Origin: an uncultured Acetatifactor sp.
Lineage (GTDB): Bacteria; Bacillota; Clostridia; Lachnospirales; Lachnospiraceae
Direction: 5' to 3'
Length of the DNA: 16,504 nt
NCBI GenBank assembly: GCA_948896875.1
Contig: CAQUWW010000058.1
Span: forward strand, 487 to 16,990
This document shows positions 1-5,802 of the stretch, piece after piece; the stretch's first letter is position 1, and each line of letters opens with the position of its first letter. A program made the position numbers and the translations under genes. The notes under the pieces are model-generated. The model had not been told where the DNA came from. It searched no databases and was given only the letters and a program-made list of their open reading frames with translations.

Positions 1-165
1 GCAAAGGGAATGTGCGGCAAATCCTATGTATTCCTGTGCGGGGAGGTGTCCGCAGTGGAGGCGGCCATTGCCAGAGCAAAAGAGAGCGTGGCCCAGAGCG
101 GCATGTATCTGGATTCCACGGTGATCGCCCATCCGGACCCGCAGATTTGCCGGTCCATTTTGTAA
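1..165 (+). CDS. BMC-domain microcompartment shell protein, C-terminal part
   Basis: The window opens inside an open frame whose last 54 codons read like the end of a BMC domain. There is a beta-strand/turn segment, GKSYVFLCGEVSAVEAAI, then an amphipathic helix, then a closing strand LDSTVIAHPDPQI. The GEVSAVEAA turn and the V-I-x-x-P-x-P ending are hallmarks of shell proteins that tile the facets of bacterial microcompartments. The ending resembles tandem-domain (PduT-like, BMC-T) shell proteins more than short hexamer-forming ones, but only the tail is visible, so the subclass is uncertain. The gene is cut by the window start, so the rest of the BMC operon should lie to the left. It is followed after 110 bases by a DeoR-type regulator, a common companion of propanediol/sugar BMC loci. 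Confidence 0.75.
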   Translation, partial: AKGMCGKSYVFLCGEVSAVEAAIARAKESVAQSGMYLDSTVIAHPDPQICRSIL

Positions 166-180
166 CCACAGGGATTACAA
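160..180. repeat. Inverted repeat at the end of the BMC gene
   Basis: TTGTAA (160-165, which includes the stop codon) and TTACAA (175-180) form a perfect 6-bp dyad with a 9-base spacer. No T-tract follows, so it is a poor intrinsic terminator. It could be an operator, for example for the adjacent DeoR-type regulator, or chance in A+T-rich spacer. Confidence 0.3.
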
Positions 181-275
181 TGTTTATATGCCCTTGTGCA
201 ACTTTATGACGGATTATCCAATTTAGAGTAGTTTATATAAAGGAACTGTGGTAACATTTTCTTGTAAAGGGAAAA

Positions 276-1121
276 ATGAGGGAAATGAATAAGGAAGGGC
301 GTGGACAGATGCTGGCGGTAGAACGAAGGAACCTGATTCTGGAAAAACTGCAGAACGAACGGAAAGTGGTGGTCAGTGAGCTGAGCGCTCTTTTTGACGT
401 TTCGGAGGAAACGATTCGCCGTGACCTGGACAAGCTGGACAGGCAGGGGCTTGCCATCAAAAGCTATGGCGGTGCGGTGCTGAATGAGAATTCCGGTCTG
501 GACATGCCCTTCAACGTGCGGAAGAAGAGAAACAGCAGAGCGAAACAGGAGATTGCGGCTCTGGTGAGCGGCCTGGTGCAGGAGGGAGAGCATATCATCG
601 TGGACCCCAGCACCACGGCGGTGGCGGTGGTAAAGGCCCTGAAGAACAGGAAGAAGCTGACGGTGGTCACAAGCTCCATCGAAGTGCTGATCGAGCTTTC
701 GGATGTAAGCGGATGGGAGGTCATCTGTACGGGCGGAACCCTCCGGGAAAATTATCTGACCCTGACAGGGGCCAGAGCCGTGGACATGATTCGCTCCTTC
801 AATGCGGACAAGGTGATTTTATCCTGTAAGGGACTGGACATGGAGAAGGGGGCCACGGATGCCCATGAGATGCTTTCTCAGTTGAAGCAGGCCATGCTCC
901 GGTCGGCCAGACAGCGCATTCTGGCGGTGGATCACTCGAAATTCGGAAATGTGGCCTTCTCACGAATCTGTGAGCCGGCCGATATCGATATCGTGGTGAC
1001 GGATGTCAGGCCGGAGCAGAAGTGGCTGGATTTTTTTGCAGAGAAAGGAATTGAGTGTCTGTATGGCGAAGAGGGAGACAGAGGCGAATGCGGAGAGGAC
1101 AGCGGAGACAAAAGCGAATAG
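276..1121 (+). CDS. DeoR/GlpR-family transcriptional regulator
   Basis: This is a cytoplasmic DNA-binding regulator of sugar metabolism. The N-terminal winged helix-turn-helix (about residues 14-68) contains the family signature ERRNLILEKL ... VSEETIRRDLDKLDRQG ... SYGGAVL. The C-terminal DeoR sensor domain (about 85-260) has VTSSIEVLIEL, CTGGTLRENYLTLTG and AVDHSKFG, which in this family binds a sugar phosphate. The start at 276 has AAAGG just upstream. The internal ATG at 309 (MLAVERR) matches the usual family start and has GGAAGG about 9 bases upstream, so it may be the true one. The last 20 or so residues are an acidic tail beyond the usual family end, read through DNA that also encodes the start of the ParA gene. 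Next to a BMC shell gene it is the likely local regulator; the ligand is not readable from sequence. Confidence 0.92.
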   Translation: MREMNKEGRGQMLAVERRNLILEKLQNERKVVVSELSALFDVSEETIRRDLDKLDRQGLAIKSYGGAVLNENSGLDMPFNVRKKRNSRAKQEIAALVSGLVQEGEHIIVDPSTTAVAVVKALKNRKKLTVVTSSIEVLIELSDVSGWEVICTGGTLRENYLTLTGARAVDMIRSFNADKVILSCKGLDMEKGATDAHEMLSQLKQAMLRSARQRILAVDHSKFGNVAFSRICEPADIDIVVTDVRPEQKWLDFFAEKGIECLYGEEGDRGECGEDSGDKSE

Positions 1122-2040
1122 TGGAGTGAAGGTAAAGACAAAGAGCGCAGGGGCGGCAAATGCGAAGAGAGCAATGGAAGCAAAGGGGAAGAGGGAAACG
1201 AAAGCGACGACAACCATAGCCTTCGCCAATAACAAGGGCGGAAGCGGCAAGACCACAACCTGTGCAAATGTGGGATATTCGCTGTCCATATTGGGAAAAA
1301 AAGTGCTTCTGGTGGACGGCGACATGCAGATGAACCTCACATTGTCCTTTTTTCCGGAAGACAAAGTGCTGGATTTCGCATCCGGAGAGAGAAATCTGTA
1401 CACCGCGTTGAAAAAAGGGGAGGACCTGACAGAATATGTGGCGGCTACCCCCTATGAGAGGCTGGACCTGATTCCCTCGTCCACTCTGATGAGCGGTATC
1501 GAGTATGAGCTTTTCGGCAGACAGCGCAGAGAGTACATTCTGGCGGGGCTCCTGGAGAGACTGAAAGAAAGCGGTGGATACGATTACATTCTGATGGATG
1601 CGCCGCCGACGCTGGGTGGCTGGGTGACCAACATTCTCTGTGCTTCCGATTTCGTAATTCTCCCGGTGGAGGCAAGTCCCTGGGGGCTTTTTGGTGTTGC
1701 GAATATGTTTGAATTTCTGGAGGATGTAAAGAGACAGGCTCCGGATCTTATCCTTCTGGGAGTGGCCATCACGAAGATGGATGCCAGAAAAAATTATGGC
1801 AGACAGACGTTATCGGTACTTCGGGAGTTTGAAGAGGTACGGGTATTTGACACCATTATCCGGGTGGACAGCGAGATTGAATGGGCCCAGGACAATTCCA
1901 GGCCGGTTATGGCCTATAAGAAATCGGCCAGAAGCGCCAAGGAGTATCTGGAGCTGGCAAAGGAGGTAGAAAAATATGTCAGTAGGAGCAGGCAGTATCA
2001 GGAGAGCCGCCAGGACAGTAAGCGCGGCGCAGGAGAATGA
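1063..2040 (+). CDS. ParA/MinD-type ATPase, candidate McdA-like BMC positioning protein
   Basis: This is a 325-residue ParA-family P-loop ATPase. From the ATG at 1063 it has a deviant Walker A motif K58-GGSG-K63-TT with the signature lysine, Walker A' VDGD (D85, D87), Walker B ILMDAPP (D179), the ParA stretch ILPVEASPWGLFG, and VAITKMDAR. Such ATPases dimerise on ATP, bind nucleoid DNA and form gradients that position cargo. The first 50 or so residues are an unusual K/A/E/T-rich extension. An internal ATG at 1174 would remove most of it. The 1063 start has AAAGGA 13 bases upstream, and the frame is open further still, to 1003. The gene overlaps the end of the DeoR gene by 59 bases, and a small charged-protein gene starts inside its 3' end. 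This setting next to a BMC gene suggests microcompartment positioning rather than chromosome or plasmid partition. ParA assignment is near certain; the BMC role is inferred. Confidence 0.92.
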   Translation: MAKRETEANAERTAETKANSGVKVKTKSAGAANAKRAMEAKGKRETKATTTIAFANNKGGSGKTTTCANVGYSLSILGKKVLLVDGDMQMNLTLSFFPEDKVLDFASGERNLYTALKKGEDLTEYVAATPYERLDLIPSSTLMSGIEYELFGRQRREYILAGLLERLKESGGYDYILMDAPPTLGGWVTNILCASDFVILPVEASPWGLFGVANMFEFLEDVKRQAPDLILLGVAITKMDARKNYGRQTLSVLREFEEVRVFDTIIRVDSEIEWAQDNSRPVMAYKKSARSAKEYLELAKEVEKYVSRSRQYQESRQDSKRGAGE

Positions 2041-2401
2041 GAAAGTGAAAACGGCGTCTGAGGCTGAGGCGGAAAGGGCAGATCAGACGACAGGAAGGGT
2101 AAAATCGGAGAAGCCGGAGAATGTGAAAGCGGAGTCGGAAGAAAAAGGAGAAGCTGTCGTCAGGAGGCAGCAGGAAGGACAGGGCGCAAAGAAGGCAGAT
2201 AAGCCCAAGGAAAAGCCAAAGCCGAAAGTGAAACCTCAGGAGAAGAAAGCGGGAAAGGTTCGAAAGGAAGCAGGAAAGAAAGTAGAAAAGAAACCGGAAA
2301 AGAACAGGAAGTCGGCTTCCGGAAAGAAGGCAGAACAGAAAGCAGCCGGGGCGCAGAAAGCAGTGAGAATCGGAGAACCATTGCCGATACATCTTTTATA
2401 A
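1976..2401 (+). CDS. Small lysine-rich disordered protein, candidate McdB-like ParA partner
   Basis: This 141-residue protein has no recognisable fold. It starts with a short basic segment (GSIRRAAR), continues with a mixed-charge A/E/K stretch (about 20-75), then a strongly basic K/P/E tract (about 75-125), and ends in a hydrophobic tip, VRIGEPLPIHLL. A perfect AAAGGAGG (1959-1966) sits 9 bases before the ATG, inside the ParA frame. The gene overlaps ParA by 65 bases, so expression is probably coupled. Partners of ParA-type positioning ATPases are often small and disordered with a basic N-terminal segment that stimulates ATP hydrolysis; McdB of carboxysomes is one. I see no ParB-type CTPase or helix-turn-helix DNA-binding domain. 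Function is inferred from context; the ribosome site and ordered charge layout argue for a real gene rather than a shadow frame. Confidence 0.75.
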   Translation: MSVGAGSIRRAARTVSAAQENEKVKTASEAEAERADQTTGRVKSEKPENVKAESEEKGEAVVRRQQEGQGAKKADKPKEKPKPKVKPQEKKAGKVRKEAGKKVEKKPEKNRKSASGKKAEQKAAGAQKAVRIGEPLPIHLL

Positions 2402-2424
2402 TCATTAAATTTATACATTTTTTA

Positions 2425-2454
2425 TTGACACAGAGTATAAAAAAACGATAAGAT
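2425..2454 (+). promoter_or_regulatory. Sigma-A type promoter of the citrate synthase gene
   Basis: A consensus -35 TTGACA (2425-2430) and a -10 TAAGAT (2449-2454) are separated by 18 bases. Transcription should start near 2461, leaving a leader of about 70 bases before the TTG start. Confidence 0.7.
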
Positions 2455-2487
2455 AGAGGAGATGATTGCCGTTTAGATGAAGAGAGT

Positions 2488-2510
2488 GCTTCTGCAAGAG
2501 GGTCAGAAGC
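2488..2510 (+). promoter_or_regulatory. Hairpin in the citrate synthase leader
   Basis: GCTTCTG (2488-2494) and CAGAAGC (2504-2510) form a perfect 7-bp stem with a 9-base loop, ending 4 bases before the AAAGGAGGAG ribosome site (2515-2524). It could affect translation or mRNA stability. No riboswitch class is recognised. Confidence 0.4.
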
Positions 2511-2529
2511 GGTTAAAGGAGGAGTTTTA

Positions 2530-3876
2530 TTGAAGAAAAATGAATTGTACTTGAATGATTATGCACAGTTATGCAGGGAAGCCGATCATCTGGAGCCGGA
2601 GATGTTCGACCAGTACGAAGTCCAGCGGGGCTTGCGTGACAAGAATGGAAACGGCGTGGTGACGGGCCTTACGAACATATCCCGGATTGACGCTTTCAAA
2701 ATAGTGGACGGAGTGAAGACGCCCTGCGAAGGTAAGTTATGGTATCGGGGGTATGACTGTATCGAGTTGGTGAAAGGATTTCGGGGGAAACATTTCGGAT
2801 TCGAGGAGACAGCCTATCTTCTACTGTTTGGCAGTCTGCCCAATGAGAAGCAGCTGAAACAGTTTCGGGATATTCTGGCGGCCAACAGGACGCTGCCCAC
2901 CAATTTTACAAGGGATGTCATCATGAAAGCGTCCAGCAATGATATCATGAATTCTTTGACCAGAAGTGTGCTGACTCTGGCTTCTTATGACAGGAATTGC
3001 AGTGATACTTCGGTGGAGAATGTGCTGCGGCAGTGTCTCAATCTGATCAGTGTGTTTCCTATGCTGGCGGTCTATGGATATCATTCGTACAATCATTATC
3101 AGAATGACGAGAGCATGTACATACATCGACCCTCCAAAAAGTTGTCTACGGCGGAAAATCTGCTGATGATGCTCAGGCCTGATAAGAATTATACCCAGCT
3201 GGAAGCAGATGTGCTGGATATAGCGTTGGTACTGCATATGGAGCACGGCGGCGGTAACAATTCCACTTTTACGACTCGTGTTGTGACATCCTCCGGCTCA
3301 GATACCTATTCCGTGATTGCGGCGGCGCTGTCTTCGCTGAAGGGACCAAAGCATGGCGGTGCGAACATCAAGGTTGTGGAGATGATGCATGATATAGAGA
3401 AGCATGTGTCCGACTGGGAGGACGAGGACGCTGTCAGAGATTATCTGAAGAAAATCCTGAACAGGGAGGCTTTCGACCGCAAGGGACTGATTTACGGTAT
3501 GGGGCATGCGGTATACTCTCTTTCCGATCCCAGGGCCCAGGTGTTTAAAGGATTTGTGCACAGATTGGCTGCGGCGAAGGGGAGAGAGAAGGATTTTGCC
3601 CTGTATTCTATGATAGAACGTATGGCGCCGGAAGTGATTGCGGAGAAAGCCCGCATTTATAAGGGTGTCAGCGCGAATGTGGACTTTTACAGTGGATTTG
3701 TGTACAGTATGCTGGAGATCCCGCTGGAAATGTTTACTCCCATATTTGCCATTGCCAGGATTGTGGGATGGAGCGCTCACAGAATTGAGGAACTGATTAA
3801 TATGGACAAAATTATCCGTCCCGCATACAAGAGTGTTATGCGGCAGCAGGAATATGTGGAGATGGAGAAGCGATAA
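2530..3876 (+). CDS. gltA: Citrate synthase (Si type)
   Basis: This enzyme condenses acetyl-CoA with oxaloacetate to give citrate, feeding 2-oxoglutarate and glutamate synthesis in the cytoplasm. The 448-residue protein carries the family's active-site set: H239 in HGGGNN, H275 in GPKHGGAN, H326 in GMGHAVY followed by DPRA, and D385 in NVDFYSG. The C-terminal MFTPIFAIARIVGWSAH block is also typical. The start is a TTG at 2530, supported by AAAGGAGGAG 5 bases upstream; no in-frame ATG fits. It stands as a single gene between its own promoter and a strong terminator. Some Clostridia use the unrelated Re-citrate synthase instead; this one is clearly Si type. A 2-methylcitrate synthase activity cannot be excluded, but no propionate genes are nearby. 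Confidence 0.95.
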   Translation: MKKNELYLNDYAQLCREADHLEPEMFDQYEVQRGLRDKNGNGVVTGLTNISRIDAFKIVDGVKTPCEGKLWYRGYDCIELVKGFRGKHFGFEETAYLLLFGSLPNEKQLKQFRDILAANRTLPTNFTRDVIMKASSNDIMNSLTRSVLTLASYDRNCSDTSVENVLRQCLNLISVFPMLAVYGYHSYNHYQNDESMYIHRPSKKLSTAENLLMMLRPDKNYTQLEADVLDIALVLHMEHGGGNNSTFTTRVVTSSGSDTYSVIAAALSSLKGPKHGGANIKVVEMMHDIEKHVSDWEDEDAVRDYLKKILNREAFDRKGLIYGMGHAVYSLSDPRAQVFKGFVHRLAAAKGREKDFALYSMIERMAPEVIAEKARIYKGVSANVDFYSGFVYSMLEIPLEMFTPIFAIARIVGWSAHRIEELINMDKIIRPAYKSVMRQQEYVEMEKR

Positions 3877-3890
3877 TAGATAGAGAGAAT

Positions 3891-3920
3891 CCGGCAGGCT
3901 TTACACCTGCCGGGTTTTTT
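3891..3920 (+). terminator. Rho-independent terminator after citrate synthase
   Basis: CCGGCAGG (3891-3898) pairs perfectly with CCTGCCGG (3906-3913) around a 7-base loop, followed by G and TTTTTT (3915-3920). It lies 14 bases after the citrate synthase stop codon. Confidence 0.92.
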
Positions 3921-3928
3921 GCTATAAT
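3900..3928 (+). promoter_or_regulatory. Promoter embedded in the terminator, reading into the membrane protein gene
   Basis: TTTACA (3900-3905) lies in the loop of the citrate synthase terminator. It is followed after exactly 17 bases by TATAAT (3923-3928) with an extended TGC just before it. The spacer is the 3' arm and T-tract of the hairpin. Start of transcription is expected near 3935, about 40 bases before the next gene. Confidence 0.72.
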
Positions 3929-3973
3929 GAATCCAGTTTCAGAGAAAAACGATTTGAAGGAAAATGAGAACTG

Positions 3974-5587
3974 ATGAAGGCAAAAATAGCAAAATCCGGA
4001 CCTTTTGTACTTCTGGGGCTGACTTTTCTCGGCCTGGTATGTCTGAATATTTTCCGGCAGGATCATTGGCTGGATTCCGATATGGCGGCGGAAATGATTT
4101 TTTCCCGATTGCTGGCGCAGGAGGGGCATCTTTTTGGTACGCCTGAATGGTATTATTCCACGGAGTTCCGTGTGCTGTACACGCAGTTGGTGATGGTACC
4201 TTTGTTCCATCTCTTTGACAACTGGCATTTGATCCGGCTGCTCACGAATGTGGCGGCTTATCTTCTGATGCTGGTTTCCTACTTTTATATGATGAACCCG
4301 TTGAAGGTGAAAAAAAGCAGGATAGCTTTGACCGGCACCATTCTCCTTCTGCCGTTTTCCGAGACGATGATGACCCATATGCAGATGGGAAATACCTATA
4401 TGGTTCATGTGATTCTTTTGTTTCTCTTTTTTGGCATGTTTCTCCGCCTGGTGAAAAGGGAGGGTATTGGTCCGGCCAGGAGATGGGAGTTGCGGGTGTT
4501 CTATGTGGCTCTGGCCTTTGTGTTCGGACTGTCCGGCGTGCGCTATCTGCTGGCAATGCAGTGTCCGCTGTTTTTTGCCTCTTTCCTGTATCTGATGGGT
4601 TCGGATGAATTTCAGATGTTCCGAAAGCAGTTGGGAATCAGCCAGAATCCCAGAGCCTATTGGAAACGCATCTGGAAAAGTGATCAGGCGGGATATCTGT
4701 ATTACAGCCTTGTGGGGGCGCTGGCTGCCGTGGCCGGATATGGGGTAAATGTGCTTTGGGTGAGCCATAGATTTGTATTTCAGACGTATGGCGCCACAAA
4801 TTTTATCGCAGTATATCAGGGAATCCTGTGGGAGAGAGTGCAGAATGCGCTGGGAAGTCTGCTGATGCTTTTTGGTTATATTCCGGATAAGGGGTTTTTG
4901 TCCCTGCGGGGATTGATCAGTCTGATTTCCTTTGTTCTCATCGGCATTTTTGGCTATTGTATGGTCAGAGCATACAGAAAGAGTCACGGACAGCGCTTCT
5001 TTGTAGTTCTGTTTCTGGCGGTTGCCCTGGCAGTCAATGTCTTTGTTTTTATTTTTACCACGAGTACCATGGTGCCAAGGTATTATATTTCCATTCTGAT
5101 CTTTGCGCTTCCGGTGCTTTGCATCTATCTGGAGGGAGACGAGCCGACGCTGGATAAGATTCTGGCGGGAGCGCTGCTGGGCCTCTGCCTGTGTATGAGC
5201 ACTGCCAAAGTCACGCTCTCTTTCCTGACGGTGGATAAAAATGCAGACAAACGTGCCGCCGCGGCTTATCTGGAAGAAAATGACTATGATTTCGGGTTTG
5301 CCTCTTACTGGAATGCCAATATCGTGACAGAGCTGACCAATGGCAAAGTGGAGGTTGGAAATATTCTGGACCCGGAAAGTCTGGAATATTTCAAATGGTC
5401 TTCCCCAGTGAAATATTATGAGGCGGACTATCATCAGGGGCCGGTATTCTTGCTGCTGACCTCCGAGGAAGAGGAAACCTACAGGAATGCGAAGGCGCTG
5501 CGGATGGGAGAGCAGGTTTATGAAGATGAGAATTATGTGATTCTTGTGTATGAAAGTGTGGAGGCGTTGAAAGCCTGTGCGGAGTGA
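3974..5587 (+). CDS. Polytopic membrane protein, possible GT-C type glycosyltransferase
   Basis: This 537-residue protein has about ten or more hydrophobic segments. The first spans residues 10-27. The loop after it holds acidic residues in DHWLDSDMAAE (D34, D36, E40), which fits the first outer loop of GT-C (PMT/ArnT-like) glycosyltransferases, where catalytic Asp/Glu residues sit. The last 120 or so residues (from about TVDKNADKRAAAA) form a soluble domain, also common in that group. The family cannot be fixed from sequence alone. GAAGGA lies about 12 bases before the ATG at 3974; a second ATG at 3964 is in another frame and gives only a 60-codon shadow. The gene stands between a promoter-in-terminator and a complex leader, so it is probably transcribed alone. 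Lipid-linked sugar transfer at the membrane is the best guess. Confidence 0.8.
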   Translation: MKAKIAKSGPFVLLGLTFLGLVCLNIFRQDHWLDSDMAAEMIFSRLLAQEGHLFGTPEWYYSTEFRVLYTQLVMVPLFHLFDNWHLIRLLTNVAAYLLMLVSYFYMMNPLKVKKSRIALTGTILLLPFSETMMTHMQMGNTYMVHVILLFLFFGMFLRLVKREGIGPARRWELRVFYVALAFVFGLSGVRYLLAMQCPLFFASFLYLMGSDEFQMFRKQLGISQNPRAYWKRIWKSDQAGYLYYSLVGALAAVAGYGVNVLWVSHRFVFQTYGATNFIAVYQGILWERVQNALGSLLMLFGYIPDKGFLSLRGLISLISFVLIGIFGYCMVRAYRKSHGQRFFVVLFLAVALAVNVFVFIFTTSTMVPRYYISILIFALPVLCIYLEGDEPTLDKILAGALLGLCLCMSTAKVTLSFLTVDKNADKRAAAAYLEENDYDFGFASYWNANIVTELTNGKVEVGNILDPESLEYFKWSSPVKYYEADYHQGPVFLLLTSEEEETYRNAKALRMGEQVYEDENYVILVYESVEALKACAE

Positions 5588-5633
5588 GGCAGGATTTTTG
5601 TATCTGCCGTGTCGGAACCTGAGCTTGCGGCAG
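5588..5633 (+). promoter_or_regulatory. Overlapping alternative hairpin arms after the membrane protein gene
   Basis: GGCAG (5588-5592), CTGCCG (5604-5609) and CGGCAG (5628-5633) are three arms, of which the middle one can pair with either neighbour. The T-run lies inside the first loop, not after a stem, so this is not a normal terminator. The role is unclear: decayed terminator or chance. Confidence 0.3.
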
Positions 5634-5644
5634 TGAGAAAATAT

Positions 5645-5693
5645 ATGGTATAATATGTCCATATTCATGGCAGGAAACGGCCGAATGGCCATC
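5645..5693 (+). repeat. Promoter/leader module, copy 1
   Basis: ATGGTATAAT (5645-5654, containing a perfect -10 box) is followed by TATTC (5662-5666), CAGGAAACGGCC (5671-5682) and GGCCATC (5687-5693). GGCC-GAAT-GGCC can form a small hairpin. A weak -35 TTGCGG (5625-5630) lies 18 bases upstream. The same module recurs 73 bases downstream. Confidence 0.6.
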
Positions 5694-5695
5694 AG

Positions 5696-5723
5696 TACCA
5701 TGTGCGTTGCTGTGCACATGGTA
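5696..5723. promoter_or_regulatory. Perfect 10-bp inverted repeat overlapping a -10 box
   Basis: TACCATGTGC (5696-5705) and GCACATGGTA (5714-5723) are exact reverse complements with an 8-base spacer. The right arm runs into the TATAAT at 5722-5727. No consensus -35 lies at the right distance, so this could be the binding site of an activator or repressor. Confidence 0.5.
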
Positions 5724-5765
5724 TAATGACCTTATTCCTGACAGGAAACGGCCCGGGAGGCCATC
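5718..5765 (+). repeat. Promoter/leader module, copy 2
   Basis: ATGGTATAAT (5718-5727), TATTC (5733-5737), CAGGAAACGGCC (5742-5753) and GGCCATC (5759-5765) repeat copy 1 in the same order with slightly different spacing. If transcription starts about 7 bases after the -10 box, the CAGGAAACGGCC segment is near the 5' end of the mRNA of the following gene. Confidence 0.6.
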
Positions 5766-5802
5766 CGGAACGAAGAAAAAGAACAGGCCAGCAAATGGCG
5801 GA

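Noticed and set aside
960..1403. Minus-strand frames over the deoR/parA junction
   Set aside because: Shadows of purine-rich coding DNA (Ser/Pro/Leu/Phe-rich translations); both plus-strand genes have solid domains.
1979..2392. Minus-strand open frames opposite the lysine-rich protein
   Set aside because: They are Leu/Phe/Arg/Ser-rich shadows of the Lys/Glu-rich plus frame and have no ribosome site. The plus frame has a perfect one.
1..2401. ParA pair as a plasmid or chromosome partition system
   Set aside because: No ParB with helix-turn-helix, no replication gene and no parS-like repeats nearby; the partner is a small disordered protein and the neighbour is a BMC shell gene.
2418..2445. 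TTTTTTAT ... ATAAAAAA dyad as a terminator of the small-protein gene
   Set aside because: The stem is entirely A/T and overlaps the -35 region of the citrate synthase promoter, so it would not make a stable terminator.
3836..5719. A 627-codon open frame on the minus strand opposite the membrane protein gene
   Set aside because: It is rich in His, Gln, Arg and Ile without domains or ribosome site, as expected from the antisense of a biased coding gene. The plus-strand frame has clear membrane segments and a promoter.
5707..5802. N-terminal extension of the transglutaminase-like protein containing an AT-hook-like RKRPGRPSG
   Set aside because: The segment lies on the promoter/leader repeat, starts before the likely transcription start, and precedes a membrane segment, so the AT-hook look is a by-product of the CAGGAAACGGCC element.
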